64,000 nucleotides of DNA from Siphonodentalium dalli (taxonomy: Eukaryota; Mollusca; Scaphopoda; Gadilida; Siphonodentaliidae): the NCBI GenBank assembly GCA_032622095.1, contig CP136064.1:7497512-7561511 (forward strand). The letters run 5' to 3'. Shown piece after piece: positions 1-11,360 of the stretch (position 1 is its first letter; each line of letters begins with the position of its first letter). The translations under genes and the position numbers were made by a program. A model generated the notes under the pieces. The model was not told where the DNA came from. It worked only from the letters and a program-made list of their open reading frames with translations, and searched no databases.

Positions 1-72
1 CAATGCATTCTCTTATATATGCAAGGCGACCTATGGTCGACTCGCATATATAAGAGAATGCATTGGCACAGG
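1..72. mobile_element. End fragment of a hairpin MITE
   Basis: The first 66 bases fold back on themselves: the arm beginning CAATGCATTCTCTTATATAT is repeated as its reverse complement up to base 65, followed by GGCACAGGG. The same hairpin recurs at 8608-8676, 8896-8964, about 20040-20105 and 29728-29796. The CACAGGG at its right edge matches the outward end of the right-hand hairpin of the 8556-9015 element, so this is the right end of a copy cut by the window edge. Confidence 0.75.
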
Positions 73-75
73 GCA

Positions 76-1190
76 TAACTGTAACTATCACAATGTGGTC
101 AATGAGCCGGTTCCAATGATATCCATATTTGTATGGTGTTATTGAGACAGACCGAAGATATTTTAGGCTGTTGAAGCTTTATTTGGGCGTTTTTGGCCGG
201 TTTGTTGGGTAAAGGGTTAAACATATATATTCTTGCAAATGGCTCATGCATTATAACACAATTGAGTCTGTCCCATTCAAGATATTTTCCACAAAAAGAT
301 ACTATTTGTCAATAGAGATGGAAGTATATAGACGGCATGTTCAAAAATTGTAGTCAGTGTGCAGTCAAATATAGTTTCTTCTGAGATAAATGAAACAGTC
401 AGTAACATTTTACCAAATGTAGGAAAAGCAATCAAAGCATTTTACCAAAAGTAGGAAAATATGCAAATGTTGGTCTAAAAACAACAAATTCCCCACTAAT
501 AAATTGTTGGAAATTAAAACTACAAGAACGATTTCAACCTATTGCTGGCGTGAAATTTTCAACAAATGTTTATGTCAGATAGGAAATTTCCACCTGTTGA
601 AAAATATTACCAAAGTTGGGGATGCATGAGACACCCCCTATCGTCACGTCGCTGGTGCCTTATCAGCATCGTTGCTCATATACTCAGCTGAGTAGAACCG
701 AGTCTATGAGAAGCAGGCGATAATGAACCCGGCCGCAAAAAGAAAGCGTGGCTGCTTTCGGACAATAAATATTGTCTCAATCGAATGAGGAAAAACTGAC
801 GGAGAAAGCTGCCAGGTGCACATGAGGTGAATCTGGTACCAAAGCACAACATGACCCCACCCACATATGTCAAAGGTTGTGTTGACACATGTTCGTGTGT
901 ATATGGAGAGCACATGTAATGTTCAGACAATTTAATATTATTGATATTATTGCTATATATCACATTCGAAAATAATGGGGTACACGTATATTTGATATGA
1001 GTTTGGTTTTCGACCGCGCATACATGTATATCACAGTCATGGTCTACGTCCATCAATGGGATTATGATTACATAACCACCACCAGGAACGCTTCGTGTGT
1101 GCATTCTAGAGTTATCGTTTTTAGTTTCACTGAAAGTGTTTATATATATGGTACGTCACGTATAATATGTGATATTCTTTTGTGGGGTTT
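76..1190. other. Intergenic, no gene seen
   Basis: No recognisable exon, RNA gene or clear repeat. The open frames here are short, lack similarity to anything I know, and overlap each other on both strands, as expected by chance. Confidence 0.5.
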
Positions 1191-2046
1191 ATGGGGCGCC
1201 ATCCCTGCAAATATTCGTTTTCGGAGATATCTCCTCGTATTTCGGAGATATCTCCTCGGTTTCGAGGAGATATCTCCTTGGAATTGCAATTCCTAGCAGA
1301 TATCTGCTTGGAATATGGTCCATTATGGAGATATCTCCTTGGATCCAAGAAGATATCTGCTTGGATTATGGAGATATCTCCTTGGATCCTAGGAGATATC
1401 TCCTCACAACTACGAGATATCTGCTTGAAATATTTCCAACGAGATATCTCCTTGAAACCGGGGAGATATCTCCATAATCCAAGCAGATATCTGCTCGGAT
1501 TATGGAGATATCTCCTTGAAATAGTTTTCAACGAGATATCTCCTTGGACCCACGGAGATATCTCCATATTCCAAGCAGATATCTCCTTGAAAATATTCCA
1601 AGCAGATATCTGCTTGGATTATGGAGATATCTCCTTGGAAAACCGCGGCCATGAAATATTAATGATTTCTCAGTACATATACTTACTATGATCGAAATAC
1701 TCCAAGCAGATATCTGCTCGGAATATGGAGATATCTCCTTGAAATATTTTTCAAGCAGATATCTCCATAATCCGAGCAGATATCTGCTTGGATCCAAGGA
1801 GATATCTCCTTGAACATATTTCAAGGAGATATCTCCATAATGCGAGCAGATATCTGCTCGCATTATGGAGATATCTCCTCGGTTTCAAGGAGATATCTCC
1901 TTGAAAATATTTCCGAGGAGATATCTCCATATTCCAAGCAGACATCTCCTTGAAACCGAGAAGATATCTCCATAATGCGAGCAGATATCTGCTTGGATCC
2001 AAGGAGATACATCCGAAAATGAATATTTGCAGGGATGGCGCCCCAT
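1191..2046. mobile_element. Foldback element built of GATATC palindromes
   Basis: Terminal inverted repeats of about 40 bp: the left end starts ATGGGGCGCCATCCCTGCAA and the right end is its near-perfect reverse complement ending at 2046. The interior holds about 30 copies (by eye) of a self-complementary 12-mer, GGAGATATCTCC, or the variant GCAGATATCTGC, spaced roughly 20-30 bp apart with variable linkers such as CTTGGATCCAAG. Because the unit reads the same on both strands and has no stop, all frames stay open and show repeated Arg-Tyr-Leu-Leu or Glu-Ile-Ser-Pro. These frames are a by-product of the repeat and not genes. No transposase is present. Confidence 0.75.
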
Positions 2047-2152
2047 AGGGGTTAACCAATTTCCATTGTTTGTGTTTGTCTGTAAACCCCCTCCATGTGT
2101 AGCTCACGAATTTATCCTCATGTTTATTCGGTATACGCGATGATAGCATGTC

Positions 2153-2996
2153 TACGGCAGCGTAGAACCGCCACACCATTGTATATTTCAACAGATTACT
2201 AATCTGTTTTTACAGATTACTAATATGTTGAAACAGATTAGTAATCTGTTTAAACAGAATAATTAAATACCCCCTAGAAACACCCCGACCCCCACCCATC
2301 ACCTCCGGTGGGGGTACCGCACCGAGGGGGTGTAAATGGGGTATGGACCATTTTCGAGAAAGGTAAGGATTTCGAACGAGTTGACGGCATGGGTGGGTGG
2401 CCCGCCCCCAAATATCCCCTAGAAACATCCCGACCCCCCCCCCCCCACCCATCACCTCGGGGGGTACCACCCGAGGGGGTGAAAATGGGGTGTGGACCAT
2501 TTTCGAGAACGGAAATGATTTAGACCGATTTAACAGCATGGGTGGGTGGCGAGCCCCAAATACCCCCCTCCCAGAAACACTCCGACCCCCCCCCCCCCCC
2601 CAACCTATCACACGTGGGGTGAAAATGTGGTATGGACCATTTTCGGAAACGGTAAGAATTTCGGTCAATTTGATGGCAGGAGTGTGTGTCCCGCCCTAAA
2701 TACTCACTAGAAACGCCTCAAACCTCACACCCGCGGGTACCATCCGAAGGGAGTGAAAATCTGGTTTGGATCTTTTTATTCCTTGTTTATTTGGGATGAG
2801 GGTGATGGGGGGGGGGTCTAGGTGGTATTTGGTGCGGGTCACCCACCCATGCTGTCAAATTGACCGAAAAAGACATGTTTTTTTCGAATAAGGAAAAACA
2901 ACAAAAAACAGATTAGTTAAACAGATTACTAATCTGTTTAAACAGATTACTAATCTGTTGAAATATACAATGGTGTGGCGGTTCTACGCTGCCGTA
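2153..2996. mobile_element. TIR element with GC-rich tandem core
   Basis: The ends are ~100-bp inverted repeats: TACGGCAGCGTAGAACCGCC at the left and its complement at 2977-2996, followed inward by repeated AACAGATTAGTAATCTGTT palindromes. The core is a GC-rich tandem array (see 2268-2870). There is no coding capacity. It is directly followed by tandem copies of its own right end. Confidence 0.7.
2268..2870. repeat. ~145-bp GC-rich tandem repeat, 4 direct copies plus an inverted partial
   Basis: Units start near 2268, 2413, 2560 and 2698. Each contains CCTAGAAACA, a C-run, a GGGGTACC-like palindrome, GTGGACCATTTTCGAGAA or similar, and CATGGGTGGGTGGC. From about 2795 to 2880 a partial copy runs in the opposite direction. 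C- and G-runs of 9-13 bases occur in several units. Confidence 0.7.
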
Positions 2997-3388
2997 CTAG
3001 ATATGGCACCATGTAAACATTACTAAATATACAATGGTGTGGCGGTTCTACGTTGCCGTAGTATATGGCACCATGTAAACATTACTAAATATACAATGGT
3101 GTGGCGGTTCTACGTTGCCGTAGTATATGTCACCATGTAAACATTACTAAATATACCATGGTGTGGCGGTTCTACGCTGCCGTAGTATATGGCACCATGC
3201 CAGTGACCATGTAAACATTACTAAATATACAATGGTGTGGCGGTTCTACGCTGCCGTAGTATATATGACCCAATGTAAACATTACTAAATATACCATGGT
3301 GTGGCGGTTCTACGCTGCCGTATAGTATGTGGCGAAATGTAAACATTACTAAATATACAATGGTGTGGCGGTTCTACGTTGCCGTACA
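2966..3388. repeat. Tandem amplification of a transposon end, 7 copies of 60-74 bp
   Basis: Seven copies of ATACAATGGTGTGGCGGTTC followed by TACG(C/T)TGCCGTA start near 2966, 3029, 3091, 3153, 3227, 3291 and 3353. They are separated by ATGTAAACATTACTAAAT linkers. The shared block is the right terminal inverted repeat of the 2153-2996 element. Confidence 0.8.
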
Positions 3389-5807
3389 TTTCACAAAATG
3401 TGTTGTATGATGCCTTTAGTTTGTTTTAATCTTTAGATTCATAAATATGCAAAATCGTCCCAGATGTTTGCTGGGCCCTATACCAAGTACTTAAATGTGA
3501 TCACCTTCGCGAACCATATGATGTCAGGATTAGCTGATTACGTGGGTTTATCTGACAAAGATTAAGCACATGTGCACCAGCCCGAGTAATGATTAATCAA
3601 ATCCGATTTGCCTGTCGCAATGCCTCGGTGTTGACCCTTACTTACAAGAAAACCATAGTCAGAAATGGTAACGCGCTCAAGATCATATATTATATACCCA
3701 TGGCCGTCTCCGACACAACCATCAGTGGGCTGCAGAACGAAACATATCTATAAAAGTTGAAATATAAGACTTACAAATTATCTTTTAAATTTCCTTTATT
3801 GGTAATAGACATAGCTTGTCACAAACCAAAAATCAACATTATTGACTTAATAATGTAAAGGACAATAAACGAAATTGAAATTCCCAACTACACCTTTTAC
3901 CGGACTAGGCCTCCTGGTCGCGCAGTTCGACTTTTAAACCGGAAAAAACAATTATCTATAAATAAAATGCCCATAGGACCACAGCTATCAATAAATTGCA
4001 GAACAGTATACACGCGGTGCGCGCTAATAACTGATACGACTTTTGCTCAAACGACCGATTACACTTTTCTGTATATGTGGATTTCTGTATCTGCCCGCCC
4101 ACACTGGTGTATATGTAGAAATGTACACAGATCTAGACCAATGTAAACGCACCCTAAATCAAGCAGACTCGTTCGTGGACACATCGTTTCGTATAATCAA
4201 TACGCATGTATGATAAATAACATTAGGTGGAGAGAAAGTTGTCTCCCATGTGAAAAATTGAACTGCGTTTCCATTCGTATACTCAGTTTCATTTGGCATA
4301 TGGCTAGACAGTGCGTGCCCTAAAGATACGGGCGGACTTCGCTGTGGGCATACCTTATCAAATAGTCGCATCCGCTAAAATTGCGATAAACAGAAAGAAT
4401 ATTATATAATAGACAGATGTTGTTCTTATACCAATCATAAATATGGCATGAATTGCAAGTTGTTGTCATGTTTGAACGCTTTGTTGTGTAAACAAACATC
4501 AAAAACGTTACAGAACCGTTTGTTTATAGACAAACACTTGGAACTACCCGATCGTCCAATGGAAATTTTCGATGCGCTGTCGTATTTTCTTCTAACCTAT
4601 ATATGTGAGTTGTAAGTTATAGACACACCAAATTAGGGGTTTTACAACTGACGTATAATGCGCGCGAATCTATATAAGAAAATGAAACAATATCGTGACT
4701 CTGCTTATAAACAATCCACTGCGCTTTTTGCGAGAAACTTAACAACACTCGACCTAAATTTTCTCGGACACAAATCGTGTTTTGTGAATAATATCGCATT
4801 GATATCATCATTATGCAATACTATTAGTATATTCTTGAGGAAATTATCATAATTTGATAAATGTTATTTCTAAATTATAACCTTTAATTTGGCATATTTG
4901 CATGTTAGAGGCATCTTTTGTAGCAATGTAATGCTGTTATCCACGACTTGTGGTGGATATAGGTTTAAATTTGATTTTAAATGTTTCATTGGCACATACG
5001 GAAATGAAGTGACAAAGCACGTCTAGAAAAAGTAAAAGTCGACTAATCGTTGAATATGTATAGTAATGTTTGCATACAAATTCAATGATTAGTCGACCAT
5101 GGTGTCGTGTATTGATTGAAGAGTGGCGTGTGGGTAATATAACTTATGGGGTGGAGTTATTATTTTTTTGGTCCTAAATATTCTATATTCCTCCACTATA
5201 ATATTCTGAATTAATTTGATCACATGAAAACGAATCAGACTCGATTTGATGGCATAGTTGCTCGGGTTAGATAATAGCATACAATCCTAAAACAAATCTT
5301 TTTTGTGGGGGGGGGGGGGGCGGTAGGGTTAAAGACATATTATGGATTTGATTGGGTGCGTGAAACTGATAAGTTGGCACTCAGGTACGATGGCAACTAG
5401 GGGAATGTATATAGCATTGTACTACCATCGCCGAAAATTTCCAACAAATCGACCGTACCACTCCATAGAAAACATAGTCTGAACTACGCTCAATTGTAAA
5501 TATTTACACAAGGATTCGGGACGCAACTATCGGCGATAAACAAACGCAAATAATTCACCACCGAGAGTAACTGCATTTAATTAATATATAGGAATGACGG
5601 TGTGTGTTGTCAATTTGGATATAATATTTGTAAAAATACCTACTTTGAGCAAGATTATTCTCCATTTCTATTTGATCACCCTGCCGGAGTGTTTCATATC
5701 ACTTTAAGTTTTACTCGATATTTCAAACTTATCACAGCTTCGTAAAGTGTAGACAATGGTGATGTTTTCAGTTTAATTATCAACCTCATATAATCTGGAT
5801 AGTAGGC
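3389..5807. other. Intergenic, no gene seen
   Basis: No exon with protein similarity, RNA gene or long repeat recognised. A 13-base G-run lies near 5308-5320. The short open frames here look like chance. Confidence 0.45.
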
Positions 5808-5849
5808 CTGTATACATACCAAATTTGAGTCGGATCGGTCGAGCAGGTA

Positions 5850-7913
5850 CACTCTTAGAACCAGAAGTCCTTCCGAGAACCCAAAAAGGTTCTTCACCTT
5901 GTCACAATAGGAGCACCTTATTTGGTGCGTCGAAGAACCATATCATAAGGTTCAACAGAAGAACCCCAAGATGGTTCTTAAGGGAACCATAATATGAACA
6001 TGGTTCTTCTGTTCAGGGAACCTTTATAAGAACCCCAGATGGTACTTCGGAGGACACAATCATAAGGGTCACACGAGGTTTCTCCAGAAAACCGTTCATA
6101 TATCAGAACAGGGTTCGTAAGGGATCCATAATCTACCCCAACAGAGAACTTCAGAGAATCTGTAAGATGGAATAGCGTACGATGATAATATAGTATGGTT
6201 GCGCTCTTACGTATATCCAGTGTTCGCGCTGGACCGAAAAAAACTTTAGCCAAAAGTTTAGCCAAATGAAAATTTTATTAGCCAAATGAAAAAAACTTTA
6301 GCCAAATGTTTTTTGGTCAAATTAAATCATCGTTTTCTGGCCGGTTCACAATTAATGATTAAAACAGACACAGGTAAAATACACAATAATTTAACTAATT
6401 TTGATGAACTAGTAATATATTTATATATATCATTTATTAAAAATTTATTAATCTTAATGTGAAAGAGTGATTTGGAAGGGGGGGGGGGGTAACCCGGGAT
6501 TTTTATTCTTAATGTCATTATTTTTTTGGTTTTATATCAATATATTTTTTCAAATCATTAAATATTAATTATTCTTGCGAAAATATCTAAGTGACATCTG
6601 GAAACTAATAACTTACATGTAATATTGTTACGCCATTATCAAATTACAATCTGTCATAGAAGCAAGCATATTATTATGAATGTATCGGTATTGAGGACAA
6701 ATAGCCACAAAATATCTGTCGTGATTCACATTTGGCTGATTAAGCTATTGTCTTACACTTGGTCCTCATAAACCTTGACCGTCATAAATACAATGTCATC
6801 ATAAACAATAATTGTGCAGGACCCCGTGAGTGACCAGACATACAATGGGGGATTAGCGGATTAAATGTAAAAGAATGACCTTTTGCTGTTTTGGACAGAG
6901 TGACGGGTTTCCCTTTGTATTGTCCGCGATCGGGTTTCCCTTTGTACAGTCGGCGATATATTCCCACTTACGATATTTCGGACTAGATCGTTCACATCAC
7001 AGAATTGAAAACCCACTTGCCAAAAATTGATGCTTTCAGTCTCCATTTGGGGTAAAAAAAAGTTTAGCCAAAATTTTAGCCAAATGAAATTTTTATTAGC
7101 CAAATTTGAAAAAGATTAGCCATTGGCTAATTTGGCTACCGACAGCGCGAACACTGCGTATATCGCGACGTTCAGTGCACTTTGAGGTGTTTTATAATAA
7201 CTGATAGATTGTCATAATATTGAAGCATTTGGGGAATGATATATACAAGGCAGCTTATACCTACACGTTCCATATACAATTCGCTTAATTTTGGTGTGAT
7301 TCATATTCTTGAATACCCGAAGATGGTGAATTAGTCTGCACTTTAACATATATTTATGTGTATTTTACGATTATCACACGAGGGTTCTTCAGAGAACCTA
7401 TCATATATCAGAGCATGGTTCTTAAGGGAACCTTTATAAGAACTCCAGATGGAATAGCGTACGATGATAATATAGTATGTTTTCTTCTTGCGTATATCGC
7501 GACATTCCTTAAACTATAATGGTCTGAGTGCACTGCCTGTGGTTTTTACCCTTAGATAGCAAGTTTTGGCTCAATTGGTCAAGCTGTTTTTGAGTTTATA
7601 AAGGACACACACACGAAAGTATCGAAATATATAGTAGAGTACAATTACTATTATACATTACTATTCCCCAACCCTGCGAACAAACACATACTCCTCCTTT
7701 CTCTCTGGTTGATGTTTTATTCATGTTCATCACTCAATTCGGCTCCATGGTACATGTAACAACTGCATTATTGTTTGGTCATGAACCCTTCAGCATCCAA
7801 AAGAACCCTAGTCAAACACCGACGAACCCTATCGATTACAGAGAACCTTTTCTGACACCGAGGAACCTATGGGTTCTTAAGAGAACCACAAAGAACCCTT
7901 ATTTCTTAGAGTG
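5850..7913. mobile_element. TA-flanked TIR element (Tc1/mariner-style MITE)
   Basis: It begins CACTCTTAGAA and ends TTCTTAGAGTG, flanked by TA on both sides. The interior is rich in GGTTCTT/AAGAACC inverted motifs. A ~370-bp segment is duplicated (about 6067-6217 plus 7157-7190, against 7375-7530). The element has no transposase and is itself split by the hAT-like element at 6218-7156. Confidence 0.7.
6218..7156. mobile_element. Non-autonomous hAT-like element, 939 bp
   Basis: The 14-bp terminal inverted repeats are perfect: CAGTGTTCGCGCTG at 6218 and CAGCGCGAACACTG ending at 7156. An 8-bp target duplication, CGTATATC, sits at 6210-6217 and 7157-7164. An 8-bp duplication with CAGTG-type ends is the hallmark of hAT elements. 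Inside are repeated TTAGCCAAA motifs near both ends. No transposase ORF is seen. The uninterrupted paralogous site, with a single CGTATATC, is readable near 7490-7500. Confidence 0.88.
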
Positions 7914-8010
7914 TATCGAGTCTATTACACACAGACAGACAGACAGAAGTTCCAAAATATATAATATACTAGCTGATGTGCCCGACTTCGTCTGGGCTAT
8001 TTAGGGATTT

Positions 8011-8555
8011 CTTTGTGATTGCCTCCGTCTGGGCAGAATATACAGTGTCTGGATAGTTTTATATAGTCATGGTGTAAAATTTCATAAAAAAATTATTTTG
8101 CAATTGTTTTGCACCAATTCTACAATTTGAATGACTTTTTTTCCGAAAAATTGTAGAACATGTCAGTAAATTATATATAGTTTCGTAGATTATCGTATTT
8201 TGAACGACATGTATCAATTTTAGACCAGTCGTCCTTCATTTACTGCCACCGTGGGCGGTAGATCATACTTGGTTAAATCCTATATTTTAATAGGGCAGGA
8301 GTTATCTCCCGTAATTGTCGCCATGTTTGGACATTTTGCCAGCCTAGCACCATGTATTTCTGGTGCGGGAGATAATAACCTTCAATTTGTTATATAGAAA
8401 CCTTTGTTCGGTCAAAGTGGAGCAAAAGTTATATGTTTTTGTTTTGGCCAATGGACTACATGTATATATGACATGTTGTTTCAGGACGCCATTCTTAATT
8501 TTCAACGAAGCGGCAAACGTTCATCTTAATCATAATTTTTACTGTTTACTATATA
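8011..8555. other. Intergenic, no gene seen
   Basis: AT-rich sequence without recognisable exons or repeats. Confidence 0.45.
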
Positions 8556-9015
8556 TGTGACCCGCCATATCAAATCCAGTCGGAAGTCGGGATTTTTTTT
8601 ACCCTGTGCCAATGCATTCTCTTATATATGCGAGTCGACCATAGGTAGCCTCGCATATATAAGAGAATGCATTGGCCTAACAATTTTTTATCATTTTTTT
8701 TAAATAAATGTTTCTTACAGTTTTTAGGAAATAAAATAAAAAAACTTCCATTACCCTGCAGGGAGCCCCACACATATATAGAAGCATATAGAAGAGTGTC
8801 GTCTGCTCATGTTTGTCTGGGGCTCTGTATGGGTGAAATTATAAAATTGTTAAAGAATACAAGAACAAATTATTAAAATTGTAAAAAATTGTTAGGCCAA
8901 TGCATTCTCTTATATATGCGAGGCGACCTATGGTCGACTCGCATATATAAGAGAATGGATTGGCACAGGGTAGAAAAATCCCGACTTCCGACTGGATTTG
9001 ATCTGGCGGGTCACA
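8556..9015. mobile_element. Hairpin-ended MITE, 460 bp
   Basis: The terminal inverted repeats start TGTGACCCGCC and end GGCGGGTCACA. They continue inward through CCAGTCGGAAGTCGGGAT and CCCTGTGCC. Each end then contains a ~69-bp hairpin (8608-8676 and 8896-8964) whose arms begin GCCAATGCATTCTCTTATAT. The TIR therefore includes a complete palindrome and spans about 120 bp per side. The 220-bp AT-rich middle has no coding potential. Flanks are TATA-rich, consistent with TA target choice. Confidence 0.85.
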
Positions 9016-9424
9016 TGTATATATGGAGCGTGTCGCAAGTACAAGAGTGGCTGGCAGAATATGCTGCTTTTCTGTTAGAGATAAATCTAATCTGATATGC
9101 AAATATCCGACCTTGGTTCATATCATGGGACTTTCACATGCACATGATTTAAATTACTCTTCAAGGGTGGAGCAATTTATAAAAGAGAGTTTGTTGTGTA
9201 ATTGGTAATATCTCTGTTTGTAAGCCATATAATTGGTCCACTTGTCTCATATATTTATCATTTGCTATTCAGGGAGTTTCAATAAATAATCACGTGGTTC
9301 TTCATTTCGTTCTATGAATCAGGGAGCTAAATGTGTTCTAGAGTCGGGGAGCGAGTACACCGTGGAATGCTAAAGGTGAAGGTAACTGAAGAATGACATT
9401 CACCTGATACATGCGACACGTTAT
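9016..9424. other. Intergenic, no gene seen
   Basis: No exon or repeat recognised. Confidence 0.45.
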
Positions 9425-9593
9425 TAATAGTAGAGCGGACAAACTCAAAAAGCTCACTAGAAGTAGGAGTTTAGTCCATCGGCACCACACATGGGCTTGT
9501 GATACATCATTTTGAACGTTATGACATTCCGCATAGGATAGGACCCGGTGTGAAATATACAAATGATGCAAAAGATGATTTTTAGCTGATTAA

Positions 9594-10087
9594 AGGTACG
9601 GTTGGCCTTGGCCGTGGGTATCCTGTGAAAATATTTCCACCCGTCAAAAACCGCCACAAACAAGAGGAACAACAAAATGTAGATAGACTTTGTCCGTATA
9701 AAAATAAGAAATATCGCATAAACAGTATGTTATTGTCATATATTTGACCATTGTTATGTAAACAAGAGCATAAAAAGTTACTTTTCTGGTGTTTGTTTAT
9801 ATTATGATGGTAAATATAAAGAGCGTTCTTTGTTGGTGAATTCCTGATATGGAACGAATAAAGAGCGTTTATGCCATTTGTGGGTGATTAGCCAGCAGCA
9901 TTGTGCTGTCTTCTGTAACACAATCAGGCTCTTGCTTAGGTAAAATATAGTAAATCTTTATGATAACATGCTGTTTACGCGATGGTCATGGTATATATGA
10001 ACGAAACTATATGCGTTTTAATGTTTTTCTGTTTACGGTGATTGGAACAAATATAAATATTTTCGACAACTAAGGCCTCACGTGCCT
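9594..10087. mobile_element. TTAA-flanked non-autonomous element (piggyBac-like)
   Basis: It is inserted in the left arm between two TTAA copies (9590-9593 and 10088-10091). The ends are imperfect inverted repeats, AGGTACG and CGTGCCT. The right arm retains the empty site, GGCACTTAATCAGC near 15757-15770, with one TTAA, which proves insertion. TTAA specificity is typical of piggyBac-type transposases. No transposase is encoded. Confidence 0.8.
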
Positions 10088-10091
10088 TTAA

Positions 10092-11096
10092 GTGCCAAAA
10101 TTCAGCAAAAATCCCTGTTTTTGTAAAATTCGGCAAAATGAGAAATAAAAGTATAGAAACGCGAACATTTTGCGCTAAAATATTGTAGTCTACATATCTC
10201 TAGATATATACTATGATAATGGTACGATTTCTCTGATATAACGAAGATTTTTTTAAGATTTATTGTAAAAATAGTCAAAACAGCGCAATTTTTCAATTTT
10301 GTTGCCTCACTTAATGGGCGATAGATCAATATTGTTTTGACCGGGGATATCGTATATAGTCTAGAAAAGTGCGTATATATATACCGCATACGACAGTATG
10401 CTGAATATATCATCATATTTAACACGTGATGTGTTATGTGAGATTATTTCAACCCTCACCCCAAAATTCATCAAAAAGTCACCGTTTTAGGGAAATTCGG
10501 CACGAATGAATACAAAAGCACAGGTATTCGGGATATGTTTGTGCTACGATATAGCAGGTTACACACTTATAAATACAAAGTAATGCAATGCCATGATTGC
10601 GGTGATAAATGTGAAAAATTCTTTAAAAAAATTTACGTGGAAAATAGACAAAAAATCATTCATTTTCAGTTGTTTCGCCCCTCTTAATAGGCGATTATTC
10701 AGTATTGCATTGAATGGAAATCCGTATATAATATAGAAACTTGTGGAAATATATACTGCATATGGTTGTAGGATAAGGATGTCATTCTTTGCCATAGATG
10801 CTATGTGGTGGTAGATTGTGTTACCCCCACCCCAAATTTCAGAAGAAACAAAATCAGTTTTAGAAATTTCGGTATGGCAGAATACAAAAGCACAACTCCG
10901 ATTATTTTGTGCTATTATATTGAAGTCTACCCACTTCGAGATATAGATTATGATAACGACATGGTATAATTTACAGATGTCAACATTTCGGAGTTTTCTG
11001 ATGAAAGTAGACCGAAAATCGTGAAATATAAACTTGTTTTGCCCATCTAGATGGGGGATAATTCAATTCCATTTTGAACAATAATCCAGGACAAAC
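10092..11096. repeat. Ancient ~365-bp tandem triplication inside the arm
   Basis: Three diverged units start near 10092, 10455 and 10831. Each opens with a CCAAAATTCA-like string, then TTTCGG(C/T), AATACAAAAGCACA or a relative, and a block ending TATATACTGCATA or similar. The same trimer is present in inverted order in the right arm. Open frames across these units are conserved only because the DNA is, and show no known domain. Confidence 0.6.
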
Positions 11097-11107
11097 TCTC
11101 AAGAGTT

Positions 11108-11360
11108 TTTTTTTTTTTTTTTTTTTAAATGTTTATTGAAGAAACAATCACATTGAGGCATGTCAAATATAGAATGTTCAATGGCATTGATATGTGTATA
11201 CAGATATGGCATTCCTCGCGTTCACACATATCTCTTTCTTACTGCACGCACTCGCCTGGCTCACAGCATTCGCACACCAGTGGTATAAAGTTATATAATA
11301 CATAAATATATGCATATGCATAGAATATATAGTAAATGTATTATAAATATGTCGGATGTT
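11108..11360 (-). pseudogene. Retrocopied mRNA 3' end, minus strand
   Basis: A run of more than 20 T follows TCTCAAGAGTT at 11097-11107, and the same 11 bases recur at 11361-11371. This is a target duplication around a poly(A)-tailed insertion reading on the minus strand. On that strand an AATAAA signal lies just upstream of the poly(A). The right arm of the inverted repeat has the site without the insert (about 14762-14780). The body is AT-rich with no ORF I recognise, so it could be a 5'-truncated transcript or a SINE. Confidence 0.75.

Larger units (their letters stand above)
5808..8010 (+). mobile_element. Possible non-LTR retrotransposon 3'-end debris, interrupted
   Basis: At 5812-5848 a string like ACCAAATTTGAGTCGGATCG precedes the insertion point of the 5850-7913 element. 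On the other side, at 7914-7960, the sequence resumes with CACACAGACAGACAGACAG and a TATATAATATACTAGCTGAT stretch. I associate this arrangement with 3' regions of RTE-type retrotransposons and their neighbours in invertebrate genomes. That is recollection, with no ORF to support it. Confidence 0.3.

Noticed and set aside
1127-2191. Several overlapping ORFs on both strands of repeated Arg-Tyr-Leu-Leu or Glu-Ile-Ser-Pro
   Set aside because: A consequence of the stop-free, self-complementary GATATC unit. The same peptide appears on both strands.
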